A stretch of DNA of 32,055 nt from UMGS1519 sp963621885. GTDB taxonomy: Bacteria; Actinomycetota; Coriobacteriia; Coriobacteriales; Eggerthellaceae. Made by a program: the position numbers and the translations under genes. Below, in pieces: positions 7,359 to 15,300 of the stretch. Positions within the stretch are counted from its first letter, which is position 1, and the number at the start of each line of letters is the position of its first letter. The stretch is from assembly GCA_963621885.1 (NCBI GenBank), contig CAVFFT010000025.1, forward strand, positions 1 to 32,055, read 5' to 3'. The notes under the pieces are model-generated. The model was not told the DNA's origin and did no database searches. It saw only the letters and a list, made by a program, of their open reading frames with translations.

Positions 7359-7375
7359 AGAGAAAGGAAGACCTC

Positions 7376-7636
7376 ATGGGTTTCATGGACGCATTCAACG
7401 ACGACGAGGGCAAGATCAACTTTAACACCGGCCAATATCGCGTGCTGCAAATCGTGCTGCGCGAGAAGTTCATCGGCAAGGGTTCCAAAAACTACTCCGA
7501 AATCGAGGAAGTTTGCAACGAGCAGTACGCGCAGGGCTACCGTCTGCACACCTTCGCGCAGTCGACCGCGCAATCCCAGGGCTTTGGCGGCGGCGACCGT
7601 ACCGTCTGCAACCTCGTCTTCGAGAAGATGAACTAA
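7376..7636 (+). CDS. DUF4177 family protein
   Basis: 86 residues from the ATG at 7376, selected by AGAAAGGAAG at 7361-7370; the open frame extends to 7100 but that part is the structured leader. The conserved core reads YRVLQIVLREKFIGKGSKNY, SEIEEVCNEQYAQGYRLHTF and FGGGDRTVCNLVFEKMN, matching the DUF4177 pattern of a beta strand, a helix ending in GYxLH, and a closing strand with D-R and a hydrophobic F-E. The family is small, cytoplasmic and of unknown function. It is alone, with the structured leader before it and a bidirectional terminator after. Confidence 0.85.
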   Translation: MGFMDAFNDDEGKINFNTGQYRVLQIVLREKFIGKGSKNYSEIEEVCNEQYAQGYRLHTFAQSTAQSQGFGGGDRTVCNLVFEKMN

Positions 7637-7766
7637 AGCGCGCAAGCGAGTCCTCACGCGCCTTAAGACCGCAAGCCGCTCACAGGCGGCACAGGCAAAT
7701 CGGCTCGTAAATGCCTCGCGCGTGGACAACTCCACCCGCGCCCATTCCGCAAGCAATCGCGCACGG

Positions 7767-7815
7767 AAAAAGACCCGGCCGCATCCCCCTCAAGGAATGC
7801 GGCCGTTCTCATTCT
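7767..7815. terminator. Bidirectional intrinsic terminator between the DUF4177 and sortase genes
   Basis: CGGCCGCAT (7776-7784) pairs with ATGCGGCCG (7797-7805), a 9-bp stem with a 12-nt loop. It has A-runs on the left (7767-7771) and a T-rich stretch on the right (TTCTCATTCTT). It can end transcripts from both converging genes. Confidence 0.8.
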
Positions 7816-7872
7816 TGCAGCCCGCTTGCCCCGCCGCATTCAGCGACATTCCTCAAACAACGACCTTAAAGC

Positions 7873-7967
7873 CCTCATTAAAGGGCATCCATGTCCACCG
7901 CTTAAACAAATGAGCGCTGCCGAGAGTTTGCCCCGCATCCTCATCAAAGGGCGTCCGCATCCGCCGC
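7873..7967. repeat. Duplicated 3' tail of the sortase gene
   Basis: 7939-7967 is the end of the sortase reading frame with its stop. 7873-7901 is a copy with 23 of 29 bases identical, a period of 66 bp. Read in reverse, the intact end encodes AADADAL-stop and the copy AVDMDAL-stop, so even the stop is retained. Confidence 0.65.
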
Positions 7968-8645
7968 GTAGACGACGGTACGGGAATTGCCCGTCTCATA
8001 GCTGCAGGTGATAAACGCCCACGCCTGATCGAGAGCACCCGGCTGTTCAAGCACAACCTCGCAATCCGAAAGCTTGCTCGCAAGGTAGCTTTGAAGCGCA
8101 TCCGCATCGGTAATGCCGGTCTGCACGCCCTCGACACTCGCATCAAGCACGTCTACCGCGAAGACCCGCAACTTATAGGTGTTCGTGCGCGTGTACACGT
8201 AGATGGTCTCGTGCTCTTCTGCAAATGCAGCATCCGAATACTGAGCAAGCGGCGCGAACATCGTGCCGTCGCTCATATGGTGGCCATAGACCATCACAAG
8301 CGGGCTTTCCACGCCCTTCTCGCATCCCGCATCGATATAGGGTGTTCCCCAGGCGGAATAATCCCCGTTCATGTCGTGTTCGAGATAGAAGGAGACATTG
8401 TTCGCCTCCTCCTGCACGATGGGATAATCGACCGTTGTGCCCGGCACCCTCACCCATGCAACAACGCTTTCAGGCAACGAATCCCAATCGATGTCCACTT
8501 CTTCTCCGTTAGCATCGGCGGCGCGGTCCTGCGGTACCTCATGCACCTCATAGGGAATCGTTTCGGTATTCTGCAGGCCAATCACCACAACCGCCACTGC
8601 CACGCCTATCAGCAGAAGGCCAAACACCAACATGAACTTTCGCAA
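7944..8645 (-). CDS. Class B sortase
   Basis: 233 residues. I place the start at the TTG (8643-8645), five bases after GGAGG (8651-8655); the ATG at 8633 is 17 bases from that site. The N-terminal anchor is FMLVFGLLLIGVAVAVVVIGL. The transpeptidase domain follows the class B pattern: IDWDSLPESVVAWVRVPGTTVDYPIVQ, FYLEHDMNGDYSAWGTPYID, catalytic His in VMVYGHHMSDGTMF (His122), catalytic Cys in AFITCSYETG (Cys214) and Arg222 in NSRTVV. It would join secreted substrates to the cell wall. It lies 64 bp after the last of four wall-anchored proteins, which are its obvious substrates. Their PYAKTG and TPKTG motifs differ from the NPQTN recognised by classical iron-uptake SrtB and are nearer the (S/P)PXTG of clostridial SrtB. 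Confidence 0.95.
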   Translation of the reverse strand: MRKFMLVFGLLLIGVAVAVVVIGLQNTETIPYEVHEVPQDRAADANGEEVDIDWDSLPESVVAWVRVPGTTVDYPIVQEEANNVSFYLEHDMNGDYSAWGTPYIDAGCEKGVESPLVMVYGHHMSDGTMFAPLAQYSDAAFAEEHETIYVYTRTNTYKLRVFAVDVLDASVEGVQTGITDADALQSYLASKLSDCEVVLEQPGALDQAWAFITCSYETGNSRTVVYAADADAL

Positions 8646-8650
8646 AGAAA

Positions 8651-8687
8651 CCTCCAAAAGAAAGGGACCCCGGTCTCCCGAGGTCCC
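8651..8687 (-). terminator. Terminator/attenuator hairpin ending at the sortase ribosome-binding site
   Basis: Read on the minus strand, GGGACC (8682-8687), a mismatch, CGG, loop GAGA, CCG and GGTCCC (8664-8669) form a stem. TTTCTTTT follows, and then immediately GGAGG of the sortase. It has the form of an intrinsic terminator whose U-tract abuts the Shine-Dalgarno sequence, and would reduce read-through from the adhesin gene into the sortase gene. Confidence 0.7.
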
Positions 8688-8709
8688 TACAACTCGCTAT
8701 AGCGAAAGG

Positions 8710-11700
8710 CTATTCCTTTCGAGCGTGTTTGCCGCAACTCGCATCACTTGAAGCGGTCAGTCGCAAACCGGGACGGCGGGTCGCAAAGACCACAAACGCA
8801 ACGCCTGCTGCAGCGATGATAGCAGCAACCAGGAAGATGAGTCCAAGGTTGTTGTCAGGAGCCTGCGCGCCGGTCTTGGCGTAAGGCTGATCCGGGTTGT
8901 CCGGCTCATCCGGATTGTCCGGATTGTCCGGGTTGTCCGGCTCATCGGGATCCTCAGGTTCATCAGGCGTATTGGTAATCACAAAGCCTGATTCCATATC
9001 GCCGGTCACTTCAGAGGTGTAGCCCGCGGGAACGTCGACCTCCTTCACCGTGTAGGTGTAGGTGTTGCCGTAGATATCGGTTTTAAGGAGCTTGTCCCAC
9101 TTGGCGGACCAGCTGTTGTCCTTGGAAAGAGTCACGGGATCGCCGTAGGCCGTCGCCTCTCCGCCGTTCTTGCTCTGGTAGAGCTGCGCCTTGACCGCGC
9201 CGTGGGCGTTGGCCTCATCGGCGGATTCGGCAGCGCCGGCGGCGTTCAGCCATTCCTTGGTAACGCTTGGATCGATGTACTCATTGGTGGCGGTGCTCGT
9301 GTTGGTGATGGTGCAGGTCCAGGACTTGTTGCCGTCGGCATCGGTGCCGGAGTCCATCTCGTAGGTTGCGGCGTAGCCGTCGGGCGCGTCCTCTTCCACC
9401 TTGTAGGTGTATTCCTTGCCGTCGGCGTCCTTCAAGGGAAGCTGGTCGACGGTGGCGGACCAGTTGTTGTCCTTGCTCAGCCGGATGCTCTCGCCGTACT
9501 GCTCGAAGTCGGTGCCGCTGGTGGAGCGCACCACCCTCACGGTAACGGCATCGTGCTCGCCGGACTCTTCGTCGCCGGCGGCGTCCTTCCACGCCTTGGA
9601 GACGGAGAGCTTGCCCACGGCCACGTGGCGGTTGGTGATGGTCCAGCCATCGCCGGAATCGGCAACGGTGGCGTTGTAGTCGGCGATCTTGGAGACCTCT
9701 ACGACCTTGTACTCGTACGTATTGCCGTCAGCATCCTTCTTGGGCAGGCTGGAGCCCCAATCGTAAGACCAGCCGTTGGCGTTGCTGAGCTCAACCTCAT
9801 CGCCGTACTTGGTCCAGTCGCCGCCGTTCTCGCTCTGGTAGAGCTGGACCTTCACGGCATCGTGTTCGACCCCGGTTTCAGCACCGCCATACGCATTGAG
9901 CCACTGTTTGGTAACGCTGGCATCGGTGTACTCGTCGGTGCTCGTATTGGTGATGGTGCAGGTCCAGGACTTGTTGCCGTCGGCATCGGTTGCGGAGGTC
10001 ATGTCATAGGAGGCGGCGTAGCCGTCGGGCACGTCCTCTTCCACCTTGTAGGTGTATTCCTTGCCGTCGGCGTCCTTCAAGGGAAGCTGGTCGACGGTGG
10101 CGGACCAGTTGTTGTCCTTGCTCAGCCGGATGCTCTCGCCGTACTGCTCGAAGTCGGTGCCGCTGGTGGAGCGCACCACCCTCACGGTAACGGCATCGTG
10201 CTCGCCGGACTCTTCGTCGCCGGCGGCGTCCTTCCACGCCTTGGAGACGGAGAGCTTGCCCACGGCCACGTGGCGGTTGGTGATGGTCCAGCCATCGCCG
10301 GAATCGGCAACGGTGGCGTTGTAGTCGGCGATCTTGGAGACCTCTACGACCTTGTACTCGTACGTATTGCCGTCAGCATCCTTCTTGGGCAGGCTGGAGC
10401 CCCAATCGTAAGACCAGCCGTTGGCGTTGCTGAGCTCAACCTCATCGCCGTACTTGGTCCAGTCGCCGCCGTTCTCGCTCTGGTAGAGCTGGACCTTCAC
10501 GGCATCGTGTTCGACCCCGGTTTCAGCACCGCCATACGCATTGAGCCACTGTTTGGTCACCTTTGTGCTAGTGGTAACGGGCTCGAAGACACCAATGAAC
10601 GGGCGAGCGTGAGATTCTGCAGACGCGTTGACGTTGGTTGCGATGTACGTACCTGCAGCTGTGCCGCCAAGATTAATGGTGGAGTTAGGAGCAAGAACGC
10701 TCGCGAGCACGCGATCGCTCAGGTTGATGGTCATATCACTCGTGGAGTTCTTAATGTTGAACATCACGTAGCCAACAGTGCTATCCGATTCACCCGTACC
10801 CGCAGGCTGACCATTGGGCAGAAGCACATGGACCTTCGAAAGGTTGAGCACCTTAGCGCCATTCATGTCAACGTTAATAACAACGGAGCATTTTCCGTTT
10901 AGCTCCAGGCCCTTAACGTAGAGCTCGTTCATTTCGTTGAGCTGGGTAGCGGTCATGGTCACATAAGCGCAACCCGAATCGCCCTCATAATTAATGTAGG
11001 TTTTTCCGCCATCGACGGTAATGCTTGCGCCAACATCGCCTTGCGCAGCGAGCTTGTCAGAAACCCCAATGGTGTAGTCCTTTACCGCATCAAGATCGAT
11101 AAATGGGTAATTGGCAGTATCGGTGTCCTGAACAAGGATATTGGGAGAATTCAGCTGGGTGTCATTAATAGCCAAATGATTATTGTTGTCGACGGCGGTA
11201 ACGGTGTTGTTACTGCCAATAACGAACACGCCTTCATTCTTTCCGTCGGGGTTGCCGCTAGGATTCGGATAGTTCTGGATGTAGCTCAGCGTCTGATATC
11301 CATAGCGAAGGCCATACTCCGAGGTAGGACCGAAATTATTCGAACCATTCAGCGTTTTGGTGAGAATGTTGCCATAAACATGGCTACTAATAGTCACCTG
11401 ATTGAACGCAGTGATGTGAAAGCTACCAGCAATACCCAGCCGTTTAGTGGCAACGGGATCGCGATAAGCGTCGTACTCGGAGCTTTCAAAAGCGTTCTTG
11501 GTGGAATTCTGCTTATACGTGTAGCTGCCATACTTACCCGGCTCGACGCTGTCGCTGGCGGAAGCCAGGGCGATGCCTTCCTGGTTGGAAGCGGGCTCGG
11601 TGCTGTTAGAATCGCCCTCAGCGGATTCGCTATTTTCGGAAGAATTGCTCTCAGACGAGCCGCTCGACGATTCGCCTTCCATGGAAGCGCCTTCGTCGGC

Positions 11701-11838
11701 CCCTGTGGACTGCGTTTCCTCGCTCTGCGAAGCGGGTTCGGCATACGCCGTCGATTTTGAAATTGGCAGAAATCCAACCACCAGCAACAGCGATAACGCT
11801 GTCGCGATGATCCTGCTGCTCATGTTCCTCGTCTGCAT
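8710..11838 (-). CDS. Wall-anchored adhesin: choice-of-anchor-A domain and five Cna-B repeats
   Basis: 1042 residues from the ATG at 11838, with GGAGG seven bases before. A signal peptide (about 1-33, MQTRNMSSRIIATALSLLLV...AYA) is followed by a Ser/Glu-rich region (about 34-100). The choice-of-anchor-A domain (about 130-418) runs from RLGIAGSFHITAFNQVTIS to VLAPNSTINLGG and AAGTYIATNV...ARPFIG. Five Cna-B domains follow, in the order A-B-A-B-C; the second A-B is an almost exact copy of the first. A PDEPDNPDNP linker leads to PYAKTG (about 985), a membrane segment and a basic tail. It should be sorted by the adjacent sortase and act as an adhesin or matrix protein; the ligand is unknown. Cna-B domains often carry Lys-Asn isopeptide bonds. 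The signal peptide and upstream bases closely match the 12320-18220 gene. Confidence 0.93.
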   Translation of the reverse strand: MQTRNMSSRIIATALSLLLVVGFLPISKSTAYAEPASQSEETQSTGADEGASMEGESSSGSSESNSSENSESAEGDSNSTEPASNQEGIALASASDSVEPGKYGSYTYKQNSTKNAFESSEYDAYRDPVATKRLGIAGSFHITAFNQVTISSHVYGNILTKTLNGSNNFGPTSEYGLRYGYQTLSYIQNYPNPSGNPDGKNEGVFVIGSNNTVTAVDNNNHLAINDTQLNSPNILVQDTDTANYPFIDLDAVKDYTIGVSDKLAAQGDVGASITVDGGKTYINYEGDSGCAYVTMTATQLNEMNELYVKGLELNGKCSVVINVDMNGAKVLNLSKVHVLLPNGQPAGTGESDSTVGYVMFNIKNSTSDMTINLSDRVLASVLAPNSTINLGGTAAGTYIATNVNASAESHARPFIGVFEPVTTSTKVTKQWLNAYGGAETGVEHDAVKVQLYQSENGGDWTKYGDEVELSNANGWSYDWGSSLPKKDADGNTYEYKVVEVSKIADYNATVADSGDGWTITNRHVAVGKLSVSKAWKDAAGDEESGEHDAVTVRVVRSTSGTDFEQYGESIRLSKDNNWSATVDQLPLKDADGKEYTYKVEEDVPDGYAASYDMTSATDADGNKSWTCTITNTSTDEYTDASVTKQWLNAYGGAETGVEHDAVKVQLYQSENGGDWTKYGDEVELSNANGWSYDWGSSLPKKDADGNTYEYKVVEVSKIADYNATVADSGDGWTITNRHVAVGKLSVSKAWKDAAGDEESGEHDAVTVRVVRSTSGTDFEQYGESIRLSKDNNWSATVDQLPLKDADGKEYTYKVEEDAPDGYAATYEMDSGTDADGNKSWTCTITNTSTATNEYIDPSVTKEWLNAAGAAESADEANAHGAVKAQLYQSKNGGEATAYGDPVTLSKDNSWSAKWDKLLKTDIYGNTYTYTVKEVDVPAGYTSEVTGDMESGFVITNTPDEPEDPDEPDNPDNPDNPDEPDNPDQPYAKTGAQAPDNNLGLIFLVAAIIAAAGVAFVVFATRRPGLRLTASSDASCGKHARKE
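9387..10557. repeat. 526-bp perfect internal tandem duplication
   Basis: 9387-9912 and 10032-10557 are identical over 526 bp by direct line-by-line comparison, at an offset of 645 bp. The unit encodes one pair of Cna-B domains. Flanking parts of the 645-bp unit (9281-9386 against 9926-10031) are similar but diverged. Zero synonymous change shows a recent duplication or gene conversion. Confidence 0.92.
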
Positions 11839-11875
11839 TTTAATCCTCCGTTTGACGAACATTCGCATTTGATGC

Positions 11876-11904
11876 TTTGTATTCAGTTGTCAGTCGCTTG
11901 CCAA
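11876..11904 (-). promoter_or_regulatory. Candidate promoter of the choice-of-anchor-A adhesin
   Basis: On the minus strand TTGGCA (11899-11904), a 17-bp spacer and TACAAA (11876-11881) lie 38 bp before the ATG. Because a terminator ends the upstream transcript at about 12105, this gene needs its own promoter. The stretch 11905-12104 shows nothing further. Confidence 0.4.
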
Positions 11905-12104
11905 TTCAACGCGAGCTTCCCGATGGCGAGTTCGCTATGCCAACCCGCTCTGTTCCTCCCCTTGTCTCCTTGGGCAACCGGCAAATGCGGGTCTATCCGC
12001 GAATTCATGGAGGTTACCAACTTCCTACCAACATTTCAATACGTGATTTGCAAGCTTTCACCTGATTTGCCACAACTTCGCATAAATGAGGGTTCTCCTC
12101 ATCC

Positions 12105-12138
12105 AAAAAAGCGAGGCCCCGGTTTCCCGGAACCTCGC
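12105..12138 (-). terminator. Intrinsic terminator after the giant adhesin
   Basis: On the minus strand GCGAGG (12133-12138) and CCTCGC (12111-12116) bracket an inner CCGG/CCGG stem, followed by TTTTTT (12105-12110). The stem core CCCCGGTTTCCCG resembles the core of the hairpin at 8664-8687. It lies about 180 bp after the stop at 12320. Confidence 0.85.
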
Positions 12139-12277
12139 TTCGTTGAAGGCGGATGCCAATCCAGCTCAAGCTGTAAATGTCGATTTGTCTCGCTTGGATT
12201 CGCTCCTCTTCTCGTGCTTCCCATCAAGCATTGCGCCGTGCCCAACTTTCTTGCGGCGCGGCATCGCTCTCTATATG

Positions 12278-12327
12278 CGTCCTATTCCCGCGCGCATCTT
12301 ATACCCTGCGGCGGGCGCCCTACTCCC
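12278..12327. repeat. Tail repeat at the giant adhesin stop codon
   Basis: GCGCCCTACTCCC at 12315-12327 includes the stop (CTA = TAG in reverse). GCGTCCTATTCCC at 12278-12290 is a copy matching 11 of 13 bases, a period of 37 bp. Confidence 0.45.
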
Positions 12328-15300
12328 TTTCGCTTCCCTTCGCATGAGCTGCAGAGATGGCGGCGGCCGGCTTCCTGCTGGAACGGCGAATCGCGAAGGC
12401 GACGCAAACGCCACCGATACCGGCAATTGCTGCCGCAAACAGCAGAATCAGCCCCAGGTTGTTGGCGGGCGCCTGCGCGCCGGTCTTGGCGTAGGGCTGA
12501 TCGGGCGAGCTGGATTCTTCCGCTTCATCGGAATTGCTGCCCTCACCAGAATCGTCGGCCTCATCCGGCGTGACGGGCGTTTCAATCTTGGTGTTGATAA
12601 TCACGAAACCGGAATCCTTGTCACCGGATATTTCGGAGGTATAGCCTTCGGGAACTTCGGTTTCCCGCACTGCATAGTCAATCTCCTCCCCAGCCTCATA
12701 TTTGTCGAGATCAGCAAAGGAATGCTTCCATTCTCCATTCTCATCAGGCTCGATGGTTGCGGTATCAGCAACTTCGCCGTTCTTCAAAAGCTCGACCATG
12801 ATTGAGGCCGGGCGCATGCTCTCGTCATCGCCGACCCATTCCTTGGCCACCTCAACGCTTGTCTTTTCAACCTCGTGAACATTCTTGATCGCATAGGAAA
12901 TCGAGCGACCCGCCTGGGCATCATCCTTGCCGGCCTCTTCGGATTCAGGTCCGCTCGGTGCCACACCCGCATCGCCATCAGAGGCAGCATTGCCGGCGTC
13001 AGTATCGCCATCGGTCGCATCAGCCGCATCCGCATTTGCATCGGCCGCATCCGCATCGTCTCCATCGTTGCCGGAATCGCTTGCGGCAACCTTTTCAATC
13101 GGAACTGCGCCATCGGGATAGCCAGCATAGCTCGCAGAAACCAATTCCACGGTGTAGCCACTCTTAGTCTCGCCGCCAAACTCAACAGGCGCGTTGCCGT
13201 TATCTGCATCAAGTTCCTTGACCGTATAAACGATCACGTTGCCGTCGCTATCGCATGCCTCAAGACTGTCGAAGCCCGCGGTCCAACCGTTAGTCTCGTT
13301 CAATTCGACTTTCAATCCCTCAACAGCCTTGCCATTGGCGAAGAGCTGCACCGTCACACTACTGGGGCGCTTGCCATCCTGATTGTCGGCATCATCCCAG
13401 GTCTTCGTCACATTCAGCGAGGTCGTCTGCGGCGAGTAGGCGTTCGTCACGGTGACGGCGTAGGCATTATCCACACCGCCGGCAACGTCACCCGTGGTAT
13501 CGGACACGCTCACCGTGTAGCCGTTGCTCATCGTCGCGCCGGATTCGACCACTTCACCCGAAGCGGAATCGATTTCTTTCACGGTATAGCTGATCTTCTT
13601 CCCTTCCTTCATGACGGAAAGATCATCAAAGCTCGCGGTCCAGTCACCATCCTCATTGAGTTCGGCAGTCACCGCGGCGCCATTCTCATCGCACACCGCC
13701 ACAAGTCCATTGCCGTCGTCATAGTCGGCGTAAAGCGCCACCTTCGCCGTTGCCGGGCGCAGCTTCTCGAAATCGGAACAGTCATCCCATGCCTTAGTCA
13801 CCTTGAGCGAGGTCGTTATGGTCTCATCCGTCACGCTTATCGCGCCACTGACCTGGTCATCCTTTCCCGATTGCACCGTCGCGCCATTAACCGTAACCGT
13901 GCGGTCTGCATTACCCGCCACAACAAACGTCACCGGTCCAGACTTTTCATACCCGGCAGGAGCCTTCGTCTCCACAAGCTGGTAGGTGCCCGGCGCGAGG
14001 GAAATCTCGTTCATGGCGTCAGCGGATGTGGTGAACACCGCCTTGTTACCGTTCGCATCGAGAGCGGGAGTCGAATCAACCGCCCCGTCATCCGTCACCT
14101 TATAGATGGCGAATTCGGCACCGGAAAGCTGAACCCCATCAGCGCTGTTCTTGACGAAACGCACCTTGGTATACGGCGCGTTGTACGCGTTGATAATGCT
14201 GCCGGGCGTTCCGACCAGCACGTCATCGGAATCAACGCCGTCAGGATATGAAACCGTCGGCTCGCTATCACGCACGAGCACGAAATAATGGGGCGTTTCG
14301 TCGAGCACGTATCCCTCGGGGGCCTGCGTCTCCACGAGGCGATAGAGCGTATCGAGCTCAAGCGACTCTACCTTCAGACCCTTCTTGGAAGAATCCGAAA
14401 TGGAAGTGATGCCGGTTCGCAGGGTCTTCCACACCTTGGCGACCTGGTCATAGGATTCAAGGCGATATGTCGCGCCGCCAAGGGCCGCCGCGCTCTCGTC
14501 CTTTTTAGAGAGGTACACCATCGGCTCGCTTGTCGACTCACCAGCAGCGCTCAGGATGGTAACAGTCTTCTTGATGGTGTTCTCTTCGCTCGTCGATTTA
14601 TACGCATCGTAATACGCCGAGTTGCCAACCTCGACATCCTTACCCGTAACGCCAATCACCTGCGCTTGGTAGGTGATTTTCACGTACTTGTTATCGGGGA
14701 CAGAAATGGTCAGTTTGTTCTCAGCCATCTTCGAGGTGTCGACCGTAAAGGGAACCGACGAGCCCGTAGCCATATCCACCACCGCTATCGATTTCGTATC
14801 GATTGAAAGAGTCTTGGAGCTCACGTCAACAATACCGACCGTATCGCCATCGGGGTTCAAGTCGAGCTTCTCCTGATTCGCAAGAATCGAGAACTGGGCG
14901 TATGGCGCCGTCACCTCGTTGTATTCCATGGTCTTCTTCATCGCGATATGCTGCATTTCCGCCGTACGGCTTGCCGTCTTCTTGTTGCCATAACGGTCGG
15001 TCAGGCTTGCGGTATTCTCATAAGTGAAGTCCTTCGAAGTGCCACCATACAAGTACTCGGGGTCAGTCACCTTCGTCTCGATTCTGAAGCGGAATTGATA
15101 GTAATAGTTGTTATCGCTCGGATGCGCCTTGCAGACTTCGTCATGCTTCAGTCCCGAAAGTTTGATTGTCAGCGTCGTCGTACCGTCTTCATTCACCGTG
15201 GAATCGACGGAATCGATATTCCCGTATCTGGAATAGGTAGGCGAGCTTACATACGCATTCACATAGCTCACTCCGGCAGGCAAGGTGTCGGTAATAACGC

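Noticed and set aside
7100..7375. N-terminal extension of the DUF4177 protein
   Set aside because: The region is occupied by inverted repeats. The ribosome-binding site at 7361-7370 marks the ATG at 7376, and family members are about this length.
9202..10902. 566-residue plus-strand open frame opposite the Cna-B adhesin
   Set aside because: It is antisense to a protein with a clear signal peptide, Cna-B domains and sorting signal. It is low-complexity Gly/Val/Leu/Ala and mirrors the duplicated repeats; there is no ribosome-binding site.
12875..14251. 458-residue plus-strand open frame opposite the giant adhesin
   Set aside because: Shadow of the high-GC coding strand, with composition dominated by Ile/Arg/His and no recognisable domain; the minus-strand frame carries SpaA and Cna-B motifs.
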